Positions 1 to 9,280 are shown, counted from the stretch's first letter. The stretch is 64,000 bases of DNA from Roseateles_E sp005503085 (GCF_028462495.1 NZ_JAQOWX010000008.1:16013-80012); one strand, 5' to 3'. Made by a program: numbers and translations. Notes: generated by a model from the letters alone, not told the origin.

Positions 1-1512
1 CAGCTGGTTCTTCAGCACCTTGCCCATGGTGTTGCGCGGCAACTCGGCCACGACGAAGACCTTTTTCGGGATCTTGAAGTTGGCGATCTTGCCTTTCAGC
101 GCCGCGATGATGGCCTCGCCGTCCAGCGCCGCCCCGGGCTTGGCCACGACCACGGCCACCGCGCCCTCGCCGAAGTCAGGGTGGGGCAGGCCGATCACCG
201 CCGATTCGGCGACGCCGGCCATCTCGTTGATATAGCCCTCGATCTCGGCCGGGTAGACGTTGTAGCCGCCCGAGATGATCAGGTCCTTGCTGCGGCCGAC
301 TATTGCGTAATAGCCGCGTGCGTCGCGCTTGCCGACATCGCCGGTCTTGAACCAGCCATCGGCCGTGAACTCTTCCTTGGTTTTTTCGGGCATGCGCCAG
401 TAGCCCGAGAAGACATTGGGGCCGCTGACCTCGATATTGCCGATCTCCTCAGGCCCGCAGTCGCTGCCCTGATCGTCACGCACGCGCACGCCGACGCCGG
501 GCAGCGCGAAGCCGACCGTGCCGCCCAGGCGATCCCCATCCTCGGCGCGGTAGGGGTTGGACGTCAGCATCACCGTCTCGCTCATGCCGTAGCGCTCCAG
601 GATGGTATGGCCCGTGCGGCTCTGCCAGTCCTTGAAGGTCTCCAGCAGCAGCGGCGCCGAGCCGGCGATGAAGAGCCGCATGGTCTTGCAGGCCGCCTTG
701 GTCAGCGCGGCCTCGCCCAGCATGCGCACATACAGCGTTGGCACGCCCATGAAGACCGTGGCCTCGGCAAAGCGCGCGATCACCGCCCTGGGCTCGAACT
801 TGCTGAACCAGATCATCTTGCTGCCATTGAGCAGCGCGCCATGCGAGGCGACGAAGAGGCCGTGCACATGGAAGATAGGCAGCGCGTGGATCAGCACATC
901 GCCCCCTTCTTCCCGAGTACGCCAACCCCAGTAGTCCTTCAGCGTCTGCGCATTGCTGAGCAGATTGCCGTGGCTCAGCATCGCCCCCTTGGAGCGGCCG
1001 GTCGTGCCGCTGGTGTAGAGGATGGCGGCCAGCTCGTCGGCGCGCTTGGATGCAGGCTGGTGCTGATCGCTCATCGCGGCGGCGCGGTCCAAGAGGGTGC
1101 CTGTGCGGTCCTCATTGAGCGTGAAGACGTTCTGGGTGCCGGCCTGGAAGGCGATCTTGGACACCCAGCCGAAGTTCTTGCCGGCACAGACCACCACCGC
1201 CGGCTCGGCATTGGCGATGAAGTACTCGATCTCGGCGGCCTGGTAGGCGGTGTTGAGCGGCAGGAAGACATAGCCGGCGCGCAAGACCGCCAGATACAGC
1301 ATCAGCGCTTCGACGCTCTTCTCCGTCTGCACCGCGACCCGGCTGCCCGGCGGCAGGTCCAGCGAGGCCAGCAGATTGGCCATCATCGCGCTGGCGCGCG
1401 CGATATCGCGCCAGCTGTAGCTCAGGCCGTGGCCGTCGGCGCATTCGATCGCCACGGCATCCAGATCGGCCGGGAAGGCCGCGCGCAGCGCGGCGAAGAC
1501 ATTGGCATTCAT
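1..1512 (-). CDS. matB: Malonyl-CoA synthetase (acyl-CoA synthetase family), 3' end cut off by window edge
   Basis: Adenylate-forming enzyme that would activate malonate (or methylmalonate) with ATP and CoA in the cytoplasm. 504 codons are visible without a stop. Motifs seen are the P-loop YTSGTTGRSKGA, the YGMSET region, the hinge GWFKTGDVG and the C-terminal lysine context PRNTMGKVLKN, so only a few residues are missing at the window edge. The ATG at 1512-1510 is the first good start. It is the last gene of a minus-strand run behind a malonyl-CoA decarboxylase and a Bug receptor, and that context favours malonate over other short acids. The gene symbol rests on family resemblance plus neighbourhood; substrate choice is inference. 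Confidence 0.85.
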   Translation of the reverse strand, partial: MNANVFAALRAAFPADLDAVAIECADGHGLSYSWRDIARASAMMANLLASLDLPPGSRVAVQTEKSVEALMLYLAVLRAGYVFLPLNTAYQAAEIEYFIANAEPAVVVCAGKNFGWVSKIAFQAGTQNVFTLNEDRTGTLLDRAAAMSDQHQPASKRADELAAILYTSGTTGRSKGAMLSHGNLLSNAQTLKDYWGWRTREEGGDVLIHALPIFHVHGLFVASHGALLNGSKMIWFSKFEPRAVIARFAEATVFMGVPTLYVRMLGEAALTKAACKTMRLFIAGSAPLLLETFKDWQSRTGHTILERYGMSETVMLTSNPYRAEDGDRLGGTVGFALPGVGVRVRDDQGSDCGPEEIGNIEVSGPNVFSGYWRMPEKTKEEFTADGWFKTGDVGKRDARGYYAIVGRSKDLIISGGYNVYPAEIEGYINEMAGVAESAVIGLPHPDFGEGAVAVVVAKPGAALDGEAIIAALKGKIANFKIPKKVFVVAELPRNTMGKVLKNQL

Positions 1513-1535
1513 CAGAAATCGAATCTAGTCAGTTG

Positions 1536-1573
1536 GGGACAGAGCTACTCGCTCCGCTCGGGCGGTCTGTCCC
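1536..1573. repeat. REP-like hairpin between matB and the Bug receptor gene
   Basis: GGGACAGA at 1536-1543 is matched perfectly by TCTGTCCC at 1566-1573, with a GC-rich 22-nt loop. It fills most of the 66-base gap between two co-directional genes. It resembles the short GGGGACAG-type extragenic palindromes of Burkholderiales. It could also tune expression between the receptor and the synthetase. There is no U-run, so it is not a clear terminator. Confidence 0.5.
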
Positions 1574-1578
1574 GCAAG

Positions 1579-2553
1579 TCAATCCAGTTTTGCTCCAGAG
1601 CTTTTCACGACCTCGGCCCAGCGCTTGACTTCGCTGCTGACGAAGTTGCCGAAGGCATCGCCGTACATGCTGGGCACCTCGGGACCGAGCCCATTCCAGG
1701 CCGATTTGCTGGCCTCGTCGGCAAAGGCCTTGCGCAGCTCGCCCTGCATCGCGCTGATCACGTCCTTGGGCGTGCCCTTGGGCGCCCACAGGCCGTACCA
1801 GGTCGCGACCTGGTAGGTCGGCACGCCGCCCTCGACACTGGTCGGCACATCGGGGAAGCCCGGGGCACGCTTGTTGGCCGCGACGGCCAGGGCCTTGATG
1901 CGGCCGCTCTTGATATGGGTGGCGGAGGAACCGAGGCCGTCGAACATCATGTCGACCTGGCCGGCGATCAGGTCCTGCAGCGCCGGGCCGGCGCCGCGGT
2001 AGGGGATGTGGGTGATGAAAGTCTTGGTCTGCAGCTTGAACAGCTCGCCGGCCAGATGATGGGAGGTGCCGTTGCCGGCCGAGCCGTAGTTCAGCTTGCC
2101 CGGGTTCTTGCGGATGAATTCCAGCAGGCCCTTCAGATCGGTGGCCGGCACCTTGGCCGGGTTGACGACGATGACCTGGGGCACGCTGGAGATCAGGGCC
2201 ACCGGCACGAAGTCCTCCTCCAGCTTGTATTCAAGCTTGGGATACATGGCCGGCGCGATCGCATGATGCACCGCACCCATGAAGAAGGTGTAGCCATCGG
2301 GCGCGGCCTTGGAGGCGATGCCGGCGCCGACGGTGCCGCCGGCGCCGCCCTTGTTGTCGATGATGAACTGCTTGCCGGTCTGCTTGGACAGCACGGCGGT
2401 CAGCGGCCGCGCGAAGGCATCGGTGCCGCCGCCGGCCGGGAAGGGCACGACCCAGGTGACGGGCTTGCTGGGCCAGCTCTGGGCCTGGGCGCCGGTAGCG
2501 GCCAGCAGTGCGGCGGCGGCCAGCAAGCAGCGGCGTGTCATGGTGGGCTTCAT
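1579..2553 (-). CDS. Bug/TctC-family periplasmic solute-binding protein
   Basis: 324-residue receptor of the tripartite tricarboxylate transporter (TTT) type. The signal peptide has a hydrophobic core LLAAAALLAATGAQA after MKPTMTRR, followed by the family opening WPSKPVTWVVPFPAGGGTD. Start at 2553 is chosen because AGGAGA lies 7 bases upstream; an upstream in-frame start at 2604 lacks a ribosome site. It sits between the malonyl-CoA decarboxylase and synthetase genes, so malonate or a related dicarboxylate is the likely ligand. No TctA/TctB membrane genes are visible here, as is usual for orphan Bug receptors of Burkholderiales. Confidence 0.85.
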   Translation of the reverse strand: MKPTMTRRCLLAAAALLAATGAQAQSWPSKPVTWVVPFPAGGGTDAFARPLTAVLSKQTGKQFIIDNKGGAGGTVGAGIASKAAPDGYTFFMGAVHHAIAPAMYPKLEYKLEEDFVPVALISSVPQVIVVNPAKVPATDLKGLLEFIRKNPGKLNYGSAGNGTSHHLAGELFKLQTKTFITHIPYRGAGPALQDLIAGQVDMMFDGLGSSATHIKSGRIKALAVAANKRAPGFPDVPTSVEGGVPTYQVATWYGLWAPKGTPKDVISAMQGELRKAFADEASKSAWNGLGPEVPSMYGDAFGNFVSSEVKRWAEVVKSSGAKLD

Positions 2554-2600
2554 CGGTCTGTCTCCTGTGATTGCCGCGTGGGGCGGCTTGTGGATAGGAA

Positions 2601-3908
2601 TCAAAGCAGCGCGGCGACGCCGCGCGAGTAGGCGATCTCGCCCTGGGTGAAGGCCTCGTGATAGCCTTCGATCTTGCCGAGGTCGTACAGATAGTTGACC
2701 ATCATGCCGCAGCTTTGCTTCAGCCCCTTGGCGGCGCGATTGCCCATCGGGTTGAGCCGCTCCAGGCGGGCACCGTTGTCCAGATGGAAGCGCGCCACCG
2801 GATCGCCCTGCGCGCCGGTGGTCTGGCCGACCAGATAGACCGCAGCCAGACGCTGCAGCGCCTGCTGGGCGGCGCTGTCCAGCTTGGCCAGCGTCTCGGC
2901 CTGGCTCAGCTTGGCGAGTTCGCCGCCGCTGGCCTGCAGCAGCAGTTCGCGGGCCTCGCGGGCACGCTCGAGCTGCGGCTTCTTCAGCTGCTTCAGCGCG
3001 CTGAAATCGCTGCTGCGCTGCAGCCAGGCGGTAAAGCCGGGAATCGGCGACAGCGTGCAGAAGGTCTTCAGCTTCGGGTGCTCGCGCTGCAGATGCTCGG
3101 CCACCCGCTTGATCAGGAAATTACCCAGCGACACGCCCTTGAGCCCGGGCTCGCAATTGCTGATCGAATAGAACACCGCAACCTTGAACTTGTCCGGCGC
3201 CATGGTTTCGGCCTTCTTGTCGATCAGCGGCGCGATCGCGGCCGGCATCTCCGGCAGCAGCGCCACCTCGACAAAGATCAGCGGCTCGTCCGGCAGCTGC
3301 GGATGGAAGAAGGCGAACAGGCGGCGGTCCGGCTGCAGGCGGCGGCGCAGATCGTCCCAGCCGTCGATCTCATGCACGGCCTCGTGGCGGATGATCTGCT
3401 CCAGCAGCTGGGCCGGCGAGTTCCAGTCGACCTGGCGCATCTGCAGAAAGCCCGGGTTGAACCAGGAGCCGAACAGATGCAGCAGATCGGACTCGACACT
3501 GCGCCATTCCGGATGCCGGGCCAGGCCGCCGAGCAGATTGCGGCGCAGCCGCACCAGCACGCCGGTGGCGCCGGGCGCGCGGTTCAGGCGGCGGAACAGC
3601 TCCTGGCGCGGCGGCTCGCTGACCCGGCTCAGCGCCAGCAGATGGGCGGCATTGGGCTCGGCGGCATAGGCCTGGGCGGCCAGCAGCACGGCCTGCGGAT
3701 CGGGGTTGAAGTCCAGGCTCAGCCGCTCGAACAGCTCGTCCAGCCCCTCGGGAGGCAGCCGAGCGATCTTGTCGAGCAGCTCACGCGCCTGGCCCAGGCT
3801 GTTGGCTTCGCCGCGCTCGGACAGCAGGCGGCGCGCATCGATCAGCACCTGGCGCTGCTGGCGTCGCAGCCCCCGCAGCGCCGAGGCTTGTCTGAGCTCA
3901 TCCAGCAT
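2601..3908 (-). CDS. matA: Malonyl-CoA decarboxylase
   Basis: 435 residues, close to the bacterial MatA size. Converts malonyl-CoA to acetyl-CoA and CO2. Family signatures seen are FYSISNCEPGLKGVSLGN, the catalytic-region FCTLSPIPGF and the C-terminal SCGMMVNYLYDL. The start at 3908 follows GAGGTGAAC and overlaps the end of the GntR gene by 11 bases, so the two are probably translationally coupled. With the synthetase downstream it gives a complete malonate to acetyl-CoA route. Confidence 0.9.
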   Translation of the reverse strand: MLDELRQASALRGLRRQQRQVLIDARRLLSERGEANSLGQARELLDKIARLPPEGLDELFERLSLDFNPDPQAVLLAAQAYAAEPNAAHLLALSRVSEPPRQELFRRLNRAPGATGVLVRLRRNLLGGLARHPEWRSVESDLLHLFGSWFNPGFLQMRQVDWNSPAQLLEQIIRHEAVHEIDGWDDLRRRLQPDRRLFAFFHPQLPDEPLIFVEVALLPEMPAAIAPLIDKKAETMAPDKFKVAVFYSISNCEPGLKGVSLGNFLIKRVAEHLQREHPKLKTFCTLSPIPGFTAWLQRSSDFSALKQLKKPQLERAREARELLLQASGGELAKLSQAETLAKLDSAAQQALQRLAAVYLVGQTTGAQGDPVARFHLDNGARLERLNPMGNRAAKGLKQSCGMMVNYLYDLGKIEGYHEAFTQGEIAYSRGVAALL

Positions 3909-4581
3909 GGTTCACCTCGGCACTGTGGTTCATCGCTTGCAGGGCGCCCAGCTGGGCCAGCAGATGCGCTTGCATCTCGGCCTCGGCGCCGGCCGCGTCG
4001 CCGGCCAGCAGCGCGGCCAGCAGGCGGCGGTGCTCGTCCAGCGAGGCCTGCAGCCGGCCCGGCGACTTCAGCTGGCGGCCGCGCAGCAGGCGCAGGAACT
4101 TGCGCAGATCGCCGGTGGCGCGCTCCAGCCAGCGGTTCGCCGCCAAGGTCTGCAGCAGGCTGTGAAAGACATGGTTGACGCGATAGTAGCTGTCGATGTC
4201 GCCGGCTGCTGCGGCCAGCTCCAGCTGCTCGTGCAGCTGCTGCAGCTGCAGCAGCTGGGCCGGCGTGGCCTTGCGCGCGGCTTCGAAGGCGCAGCGCCCC
4301 TCCAGCATCGCCATTACCGGGAACAGATCGTTGGCGTCGGTGTCGTGCATCTCGATGACGCGGCAGCCCTGGCGCGGCAGCAGCTCCAGCAGACCTTCGG
4401 CCACCAGCACCTTCAGCGCCTCGCGCAGCGGCGTGCGGCTGATCGCCCATTGCTCGGCCAGCGCCTTCTCGTCGACCAGCGCGCCGGGTGCCAGCTCGCG
4501 CTCGAAGATCATCGCCCGCAGGCGCGCCGCCACCGCATCGTGCATCGAGCTGCCGCGCAGGGGGAGGTCGGGGCTGTTCAT
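3898..4581 (-). CDS. matR: GntR/FCD-family transcriptional regulator of the malonate cluster
   Basis: 227 residues from the ATG at 4581. An N-terminal winged helix (ISRTPLREALKVLVAEGLLE) is followed by an all-helical FCD effector domain. Longer in-frame starts up to 4728 give an unconvincing Arg/Pro/Ala-rich extension and would cross the divergent promoter region, so 4581 is preferred. It is first in the minus-strand malonate run. By analogy with rhizobial MatR it probably represses or senses malonate, but that role is inferred from position. Confidence 0.8.
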   Translation of the reverse strand: MNSPDLPLRGSSMHDAVAARLRAMIFERELAPGALVDEKALAEQWAISRTPLREALKVLVAEGLLELLPRQGCRVIEMHDTDANDLFPVMAMLEGRCAFEAARKATPAQLLQLQQLHEQLELAAAAGDIDSYYRVNHVFHSLLQTLAANRWLERATGDLRKFLRLLRGRQLKSPGRLQASLDEHRRLLAALLAGDAAGAEAEMQAHLLAQLGALQAMNHSAEVNHAG

Positions 4582-4598
4582 GGGTTGTGGCGAATTGG

Positions 4599-4614
4599 TG
4601 ATTACATAATTACA
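4599..4614. promoter_or_regulatory. AT-rich partial palindrome, candidate GntR operator
   Basis: TGATTACATAATTACA lies 18 bases upstream of the GntR start in the divergent intergenic region. It stands out as the only AT-rich stretch in a GC-rich neighbourhood and has ATTA/TAAT arms. FCD-type GntR proteins often autoregulate from such sites. Assignment is by position only. Confidence 0.4.
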
Positions 4615-4730
4615 GCCCTGTGCGGAGCCCGCATCGGGGTAGACCCGCAGCCGCGCCGACGGCCTTGGCGCACTGCTACATTGCGCAGGCTGTGGCCGGC
4701 CGGCCGCCGTTTCCCGCTGCGCAGACATTC

Positions 4731-6197
4731 GTGATCAACAGCTCCCAACTCCCGCTCGATGCGCCCGGCGTGCTGCGCCTGGCGGCGCGCACGATGTTCG
4801 AGCTGCTGGAGTCCAGCGCCCAGGGCATGATGGTGCTGGACCGCGAGCACCGCATCGTCTGGATCAGCGAGGGCTACAAGCGCTTCCTGCCCGGCCTGGG
4901 TTTCGAGCACGAGTCCGACTTCGTCGGCCGCCGCGTCGAGGAGGTGGTGCCCAACACCTTGATGGCCCAGGTGATCGACAGCGGCCAGCCCATCCTGGTG
5001 GACCTGCTGAGCAACAAGGCCGGTACCTTTCTGGTCAGCCGCCTGCCGCTGCGCAGCGACGCCGGCGAGGTGATCGGTGCGCTGGGCGTGGTCCTGCTCG
5101 ATCACCCGGAGACCACGATGCAGCCGCTGATCGCCAAGTTCGGCCGGCTGCAGCAGGAGCTCGACGAGGCGCACCGCCGGCTGGCGGCCGAGCAGGTCAG
5201 GAATCGCCGCCCCAAGCACACCATCGCCAGCTTCATCGGCGCCGGCCCGGCCGCGCTGGAGCTCAAGCGCCAGGCCCGCCGTGTTGCGCAGACCGATGCG
5301 CCGGTGCTGCTGCTGGGCGAGACCGGCACCGGCAAGGAGCTGCTGGCGCACGGCATCCATGCGGCCTCGCGGCGTGCCGGCGGGCCGCTGGTCAGCATCA
5401 ATATCGCGGCCGTGCCGGACACCTTGCTGGAGGCCGAGTTCTTCGGCGTCGCGCCGGGCGCCTATACCGGCGCCGACCGCAAGGGCCGCGACGGCAAGTT
5501 CGCGCTGGCCGATGGCGGCACGCTCTTTCTCGACGAGATCGGTGACATGCCGCTGGCGCTGCAGAGCAAGCTCTTGCGGGTGCTGCAGGAGCAGGAGTTC
5601 GAGGCGCTGGGCAGCAACACGGTGCGGCGCGTCGATGTGCGGGTGATCGCCGCCACCAGCCGCGACCTGGCCGCGATGGTGGCGGCCGGCGAGTTCCGCG
5701 CCGACCTCTTCTACCGGCTCAATGTGCTGCCGCTGAAGCTGCCGCCGCTGCGCGAGCGCCTGGAGGACATCGAGGCCCTGGCCGAGACGCTGGGCGAGGA
5801 CATCGCGCGGCGCAGCGGCATGCCGCAGCGCCAGCTCAGCCCCGAGGCGCTGGACTGGCTGGCCCGGCAGCCCTGGCCCGGCAATATCCGCCAGCTGCGC
5901 AATGTGCTGGAGCAGGCCAGCCTGATGAGCGACGAGATCCAGCTGGGCGTGCACAGCTTCGATCCGGCCGCGCTGGCCTGCCTGCCCGCGCCGGCCGAGG
6001 CGCCGCCGGCTGCTGCGCAGGCACCGCACCACATCCGACCGCTGCCCGAGCGCATCGAGGCGCTGGAGCGCGAGGCCATTGCCGAGGCCCTGGCGCTGAC
6101 CGAGGGCAATCGCATGGCGGCCGCCCGGCTGCTGCAGATCTCGCGGGCCTCTCTTTACGAGCGCCTGACGCGCTGGCCCGATCTCGGCGCGGCGTGA
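4731..6197 (+). CDS. PAS-domain sigma-54-dependent transcriptional activator
   Basis: Enhancer-binding protein: an N-terminal PAS sensor, a AAA+ domain with Walker A GETGTGKE, the sigma-54 contact loop in the form GAYTGA (usual GAFTGA), the Walker B region LFLDEIGDMP, and a C-terminal Fis-type helix-turn-helix (MAAARLLQISRASLYERL). The reading frame is open from an ATG at 4620, but its first 37 residues do not look like protein and no ribosome site is visible. The GTG at 4731, just before the PAS domain, is preferred, with uncertainty. It is transcribed divergently from the malonate genes and may control them; no convincing sigma-54 promoter was found next to it. Confidence 0.85.
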   Translation: MINSSQLPLDAPGVLRLAARTMFELLESSAQGMMVLDREHRIVWISEGYKRFLPGLGFEHESDFVGRRVEEVVPNTLMAQVIDSGQPILVDLLSNKAGTFLVSRLPLRSDAGEVIGALGVVLLDHPETTMQPLIAKFGRLQQELDEAHRRLAAEQVRNRRPKHTIASFIGAGPAALELKRQARRVAQTDAPVLLLGETGTGKELLAHGIHAASRRAGGPLVSINIAAVPDTLLEAEFFGVAPGAYTGADRKGRDGKFALADGGTLFLDEIGDMPLALQSKLLRVLQEQEFEALGSNTVRRVDVRVIAATSRDLAAMVAAGEFRADLFYRLNVLPLKLPPLRERLEDIEALAETLGEDIARRSGMPQRQLSPEALDWLARQPWPGNIRQLRNVLEQASLMSDEIQLGVHSFDPAALACLPAPAEAPPAAAQAPHHIRPLPERIEALEREAIAEALALTEGNRMAAARLLQISRASLYERLTRWPDLGAA

Positions 6198-6326
6198 CAA
6201 ATAGCCGCCAGCCCGGGGCGGCCTGAGCCGAGATCAGTTGTTTGTGCGCGTCTCGCCCTTGCGCCGCGCCGACGCTTGCCCGCATAGTGGCCGCGCGGTG
6301 ATCGCGACGATAAGAAGGAGACAGTC

Positions 6327-7862
6327 ATGGGCAATCTGATGTTGGCCACCCGTTTGCGCCTGGCGGTGCTGGTGGTGGTGCTGGGCTTTGTGGCCCTGGT
6401 GCTGCTGCTGACCTACCGGGCCTCCAGCAGCCTGCTGGGCGTGAAGATGCTGACCACGGTGGATCAGGTCAAGCTGGGCGAGAAGATCGCCCGCGAACAC
6501 TATGAGAAGGCCAGGTCCGGCGCGATGCCCGAGGCCGAGGCCAAGGCCGCCGCAGCGGCGGCCATCGGCAAGATCCGCTACTCGGGCAACGAGTACCTGT
6601 GGATCAATGATATGAGCCCGCGCATGGTGATGCACCCGATCAACACCAAGCTCGATGGCCAGGACCTGAGCCAGAACAAGGACCCGAACGGCAAGCGCCT
6701 GTTCATCGAGTTTGTCGAGGTGGTCAAGGCCAGCGGCGCCGGCTATGTCGACTATCTGTGGCCCAAGCCCGGCGCCAAGGACCCCGAGCCCAAGCGCAGC
6801 TATGTGCTGGGTTTCGCGCCCTGGGGCTGGGTGATCGGCTCGGGCGTCTATGTCGACGATGTCAAGGCGGTGGCGCGCCAGGACGCGGTGTTCACGCTGG
6901 TGCTGGTGCTGCTGGCCGGCGGCCTCGCGCTGGGCGGGGTGGAGCTGTTCGTGCGCGGCCTGCGCAAGCGCCTGGCCAGCATGCAGGCGCTGATGCATGC
7001 GGTGGCCGGTGGCGATCTGCGCGCCGACATCCAGCCCGGCCGGCCCGATGAGCTGGGCCTGGTGCTGCGCGAGGTGGTGGCGATGCAAACGCGCCTGACC
7101 GAGCTGGTGCGGGCCATCCGCGAAGCCACCGAGTCGATCGGCCATGCCTCCAGCGAGGTGGCGCTGGGCAGCCAGGATCTGTCCTCGCGCACCGAGCAGG
7201 CCGCCTCGAATCTGCAGCAGACGGCGGCCTCGATGCAGGAGCTGACCCAGCAGGTGCGCCACTCGGCCCAGGCGGCCGACCAGACCAATGCGCTGGCCGA
7301 CACGGCCGCCGGGCAGGCCCGCGCCGGCGCGGCGGCGATGCAGGAGGTGGTGCGCACGATGGACGGCATCTCGGACGCCAGCCGCAAGATCACCGACATC
7401 ATCAGCGTGATCGACGGCGTGGCCTTCCAGACCAATATCCTGGCGCTGAACGCCGCCGTCGAGGCGGCCCGGGCCGGCGAGCAGGGGCGGGGCTTCGCGG
7501 TGGTCGCGGCCGAGGTGCGCAGCCTGGCGCAGCGCTCGGCCCAGGCGGCCAAGGAGATCAAGGCCTTGATCACCGATTCGACCGAGCGGGTCTCGGCCGG
7601 CAGCCAGCAGGTCAGCCGCGCCGGCGACACCATGGGCGACATCCTCGGCGCGGTGCAGCGCGTCACGACCACGGTCAGCGAGATCAGCCAGGCCAGCAGC
7701 GGCCAGTCCGAGGGCATTGCGCAGATCAACCAGGCGGTGGCCCAGCTCGACGACATGACACAGCAGAATGCCGCCCTGGTCGAGCAGACCGCGGCGGCGG
7801 CCGAATCGCTGAAGCAGCAGGCCCAGCAGCTGAGCGCGACGGTGGCGGTGTTCAAGATCTAG
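6327..7862 (+). CDS. Methyl-accepting chemotaxis protein with single Cache domain
   Basis: 511-residue inner-membrane chemoreceptor. TM1 is at about residues 9-30, then a periplasmic sCache_2-type domain (LWINDMSPRMVMHP and YVLGFAPWGWVIGSGVYVDD), TM2 at about 188-210, HAMP, and a long cytoplasmic coiled coil whose tip contains FQTNILALNAAVEAARAG, the CheA/CheW contact. The start is fixed by AAGAAGGAGA 6 bases upstream. No C-terminal CheR/CheB pentapeptide is present (ends VAVFKI). Stands alone, without che genes. sCache_2 receptors often sense small organic acids; the ligand here is unknown. Confidence 0.93.
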   Translation: MGNLMLATRLRLAVLVVVLGFVALVLLLTYRASSSLLGVKMLTTVDQVKLGEKIAREHYEKARSGAMPEAEAKAAAAAAIGKIRYSGNEYLWINDMSPRMVMHPINTKLDGQDLSQNKDPNGKRLFIEFVEVVKASGAGYVDYLWPKPGAKDPEPKRSYVLGFAPWGWVIGSGVYVDDVKAVARQDAVFTLVLVLLAGGLALGGVELFVRGLRKRLASMQALMHAVAGGDLRADIQPGRPDELGLVLREVVAMQTRLTELVRAIREATESIGHASSEVALGSQDLSSRTEQAASNLQQTAASMQELTQQVRHSAQAADQTNALADTAAGQARAGAAAMQEVVRTMDGISDASRKITDIISVIDGVAFQTNILALNAAVEAARAGEQGRGFAVVAAEVRSLAQRSAQAAKEIKALITDSTERVSAGSQQVSRAGDTMGDILGAVQRVTTTVSEISQASSGQSEGIAQINQAVAQLDDMTQQNAALVEQTAAAAESLKQQAQQLSATVAVFKI

Positions 7863-7935
7863 ACACAGGCCGCCGATTGACTGTCTGAATTTCAGGCAAC
7901 GCCTGCTTTCCGGACGCGCGTTCGATGCGGCTGCC

Positions 7936-7968
7936 CGGCCGAGCGCCGCCCATCGGGGCGCTTGGCCG
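7936..7968 (+). terminator. Strong hairpin downstream of the chemoreceptor gene
   Basis: A 12-base arm at 7936-7947 pairs with 7957-7968 (11 Watson-Crick pairs and one G-T) around a 9-base loop, 74 bases after the chemoreceptor stop. No clear T-run follows, so it may be a weak terminator or an mRNA-stabilising hairpin. Confidence 0.45.
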
Positions 7969-8065
7969 GTGGCTTCTCGGGGTTTACACCAGTTTGGTGC
8001 GTTCGGGCATGGGATGTGCATCTTGATGGGGCAAGCTCAGCGAGCCACAACAAGGAGACGACCCG

Positions 8066-9280
8066 ATGACCACCCCATCCCTTTCCAGCAAGCGCCTTGT
8101 CCTCACCGCTCTGATCGCAGCCTTGGCCGCCGTGTATGCGCCGGCGCCCGCGCTGGCCCAGGCGGGCAAGGACATCCGCATCGCCCATATCTACAGCAAG
8201 ACCGGGCCGCTGGAAGCCTATGGCAAGCAGACCCAGACCGGCTTCATGATGGGCCTGGACTATGCGACCGGTGGCTCGATGGTGGTGGCGGGGCGCAAGC
8301 TGGTGGTGATCGAGAAGGACGACCAGGGCAAGCCCGATGTGGGCAAGAACCTGCTGGCCGCGGCCTATGGCGACGACAAGGCCGATCTGGCCGTCGGCCC
8401 GACCTCGTCCGGAGTGGCCCTGGCCCTGCTGCCGGTGGCCGAGGAGTACAAGAAGATCCTGCTGGTGGAGCCGGCCGTGGCCGACTCGATCACCGGCGAC
8501 AAGTGGAACAAATACATCTTCCGCACCGGCCGCAACTCCAGCCAGGACGCGATCTCGAATGCCGTCGCGCTGGACAAGCCGGGCGTGACGATTGCGACCC
8601 TGGCCCAGGACTATGCCTTTGGCCGTGACGGCGTGAAGGCCTTCAAGGACGCGGTCAAGAAGGCCAAGATCGTTCACGAAGAGTACCTGCCAACGACGAC
8701 CACCGACTTCACCGCCGGCGCCCAGCGCCTGATCGACAAGCTGAAGGACCAGCCCGGTCGCAAGGTGATCTTCATCATCTGGGCTGGCGCCGGCAACCCC
8801 TTCAAGATCGCCGATCTGGACCTGAAGCGCCATGGCATCGAGATCGCTACCGGCGGCAACATCATGCCGGCGATGGTCAATTACAAGGCCTTCCCCGGCA
8901 TGGAAGGCGCGACCTATTACTACTTCGGCATCCCGAAGAACCCGGCCAATGAGTGGCTGGTGGCCAACCACTACAAGCAGTTCAAGAGCCCGCCGGACTT
9001 CTTCACCGCCGGCGGCATGAGCGCGGCGATCGCGGTGGTCGAGGCGCTGAAGAAGACCGCCGGCGACACCAGCACCAACAAGCTGATCAAGACCATGGAG
9101 GGCATGAGCTTCGAGACGCCGAAGGGGAAGATGACTTTCCGCGCGGAAGACCATCAGGCCATGCAGTCCATGTATCACTTCAAGATCAAGGTGGATCCGG
9201 CCTTCCCCTGGGGCGTGCCGGAGTTGATCCGCGAGATCAAGCCTGAGGAAATGCAGGTGCCCGTTCGCAACAAGCGTTGA
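8066..9280 (+). CDS. livK: Branched-chain-amino-acid-type ABC transporter substrate-binding protein
   Basis: 404-residue periplasmic type I binding protein. The signal peptide ends near ALAQA, and the mature protein opens KDIRIAHIYSKTGPLEAYGKQ, typical of the LivJ/LivK (Peripla_BP_6) family. AAGGAG precedes the ATG. First gene of a five-gene importer plus hydrolase operon. The family also binds amides, urea and aromatic acids, so the ligand is open; the terminal hydrolase gene hints at something other than a plain amino acid. Confidence 0.85.
   Translation: MTTPSLSSKRLVLTALIAALAAVYAPAPALAQAGKDIRIAHIYSKTGPLEAYGKQTQTGFMMGLDYATGGSMVVAGRKLVVIEKDDQGKPDVGKNLLAAAYGDDKADLAVGPTSSGVALALLPVAEEYKKILLVEPAVADSITGDKWNKYIFRTGRNSSQDAISNAVALDKPGVTIATLAQDYAFGRDGVKAFKDAVKKAKIVHEEYLPTTTTDFTAGAQRLIDKLKDQPGRKVIFIIWAGAGNPFKIADLDLKRHGIEIATGGNIMPAMVNYKAFPGMEGATYYYFGIPKNPANEWLVANHYKQFKSPPDFFTAGGMSAAIAVVEALKKTAGDTSTNKLIKTMEGMSFETPKGKMTFRAEDHQAMQSMYHFKIKVDPAFPWGVPELIREIKPEEMQVPVRNKR

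Noticed and set aside
181..2631. Long plus-strand open frame (816 codons) over the malonate genes
   Set aside because: Antisense shadow of three well-supported genes; high GC at third positions removes stops on the opposite strand. The same applies to long antisense frames at 23137-25341, 26653-28542, 39064-41184 and 47189-49363.
4665..4690. TTGGCGC...ATTGCGC as a sigma-54 promoter before the activator gene
   Set aside because: GG and GC are 14 bases apart instead of 10.
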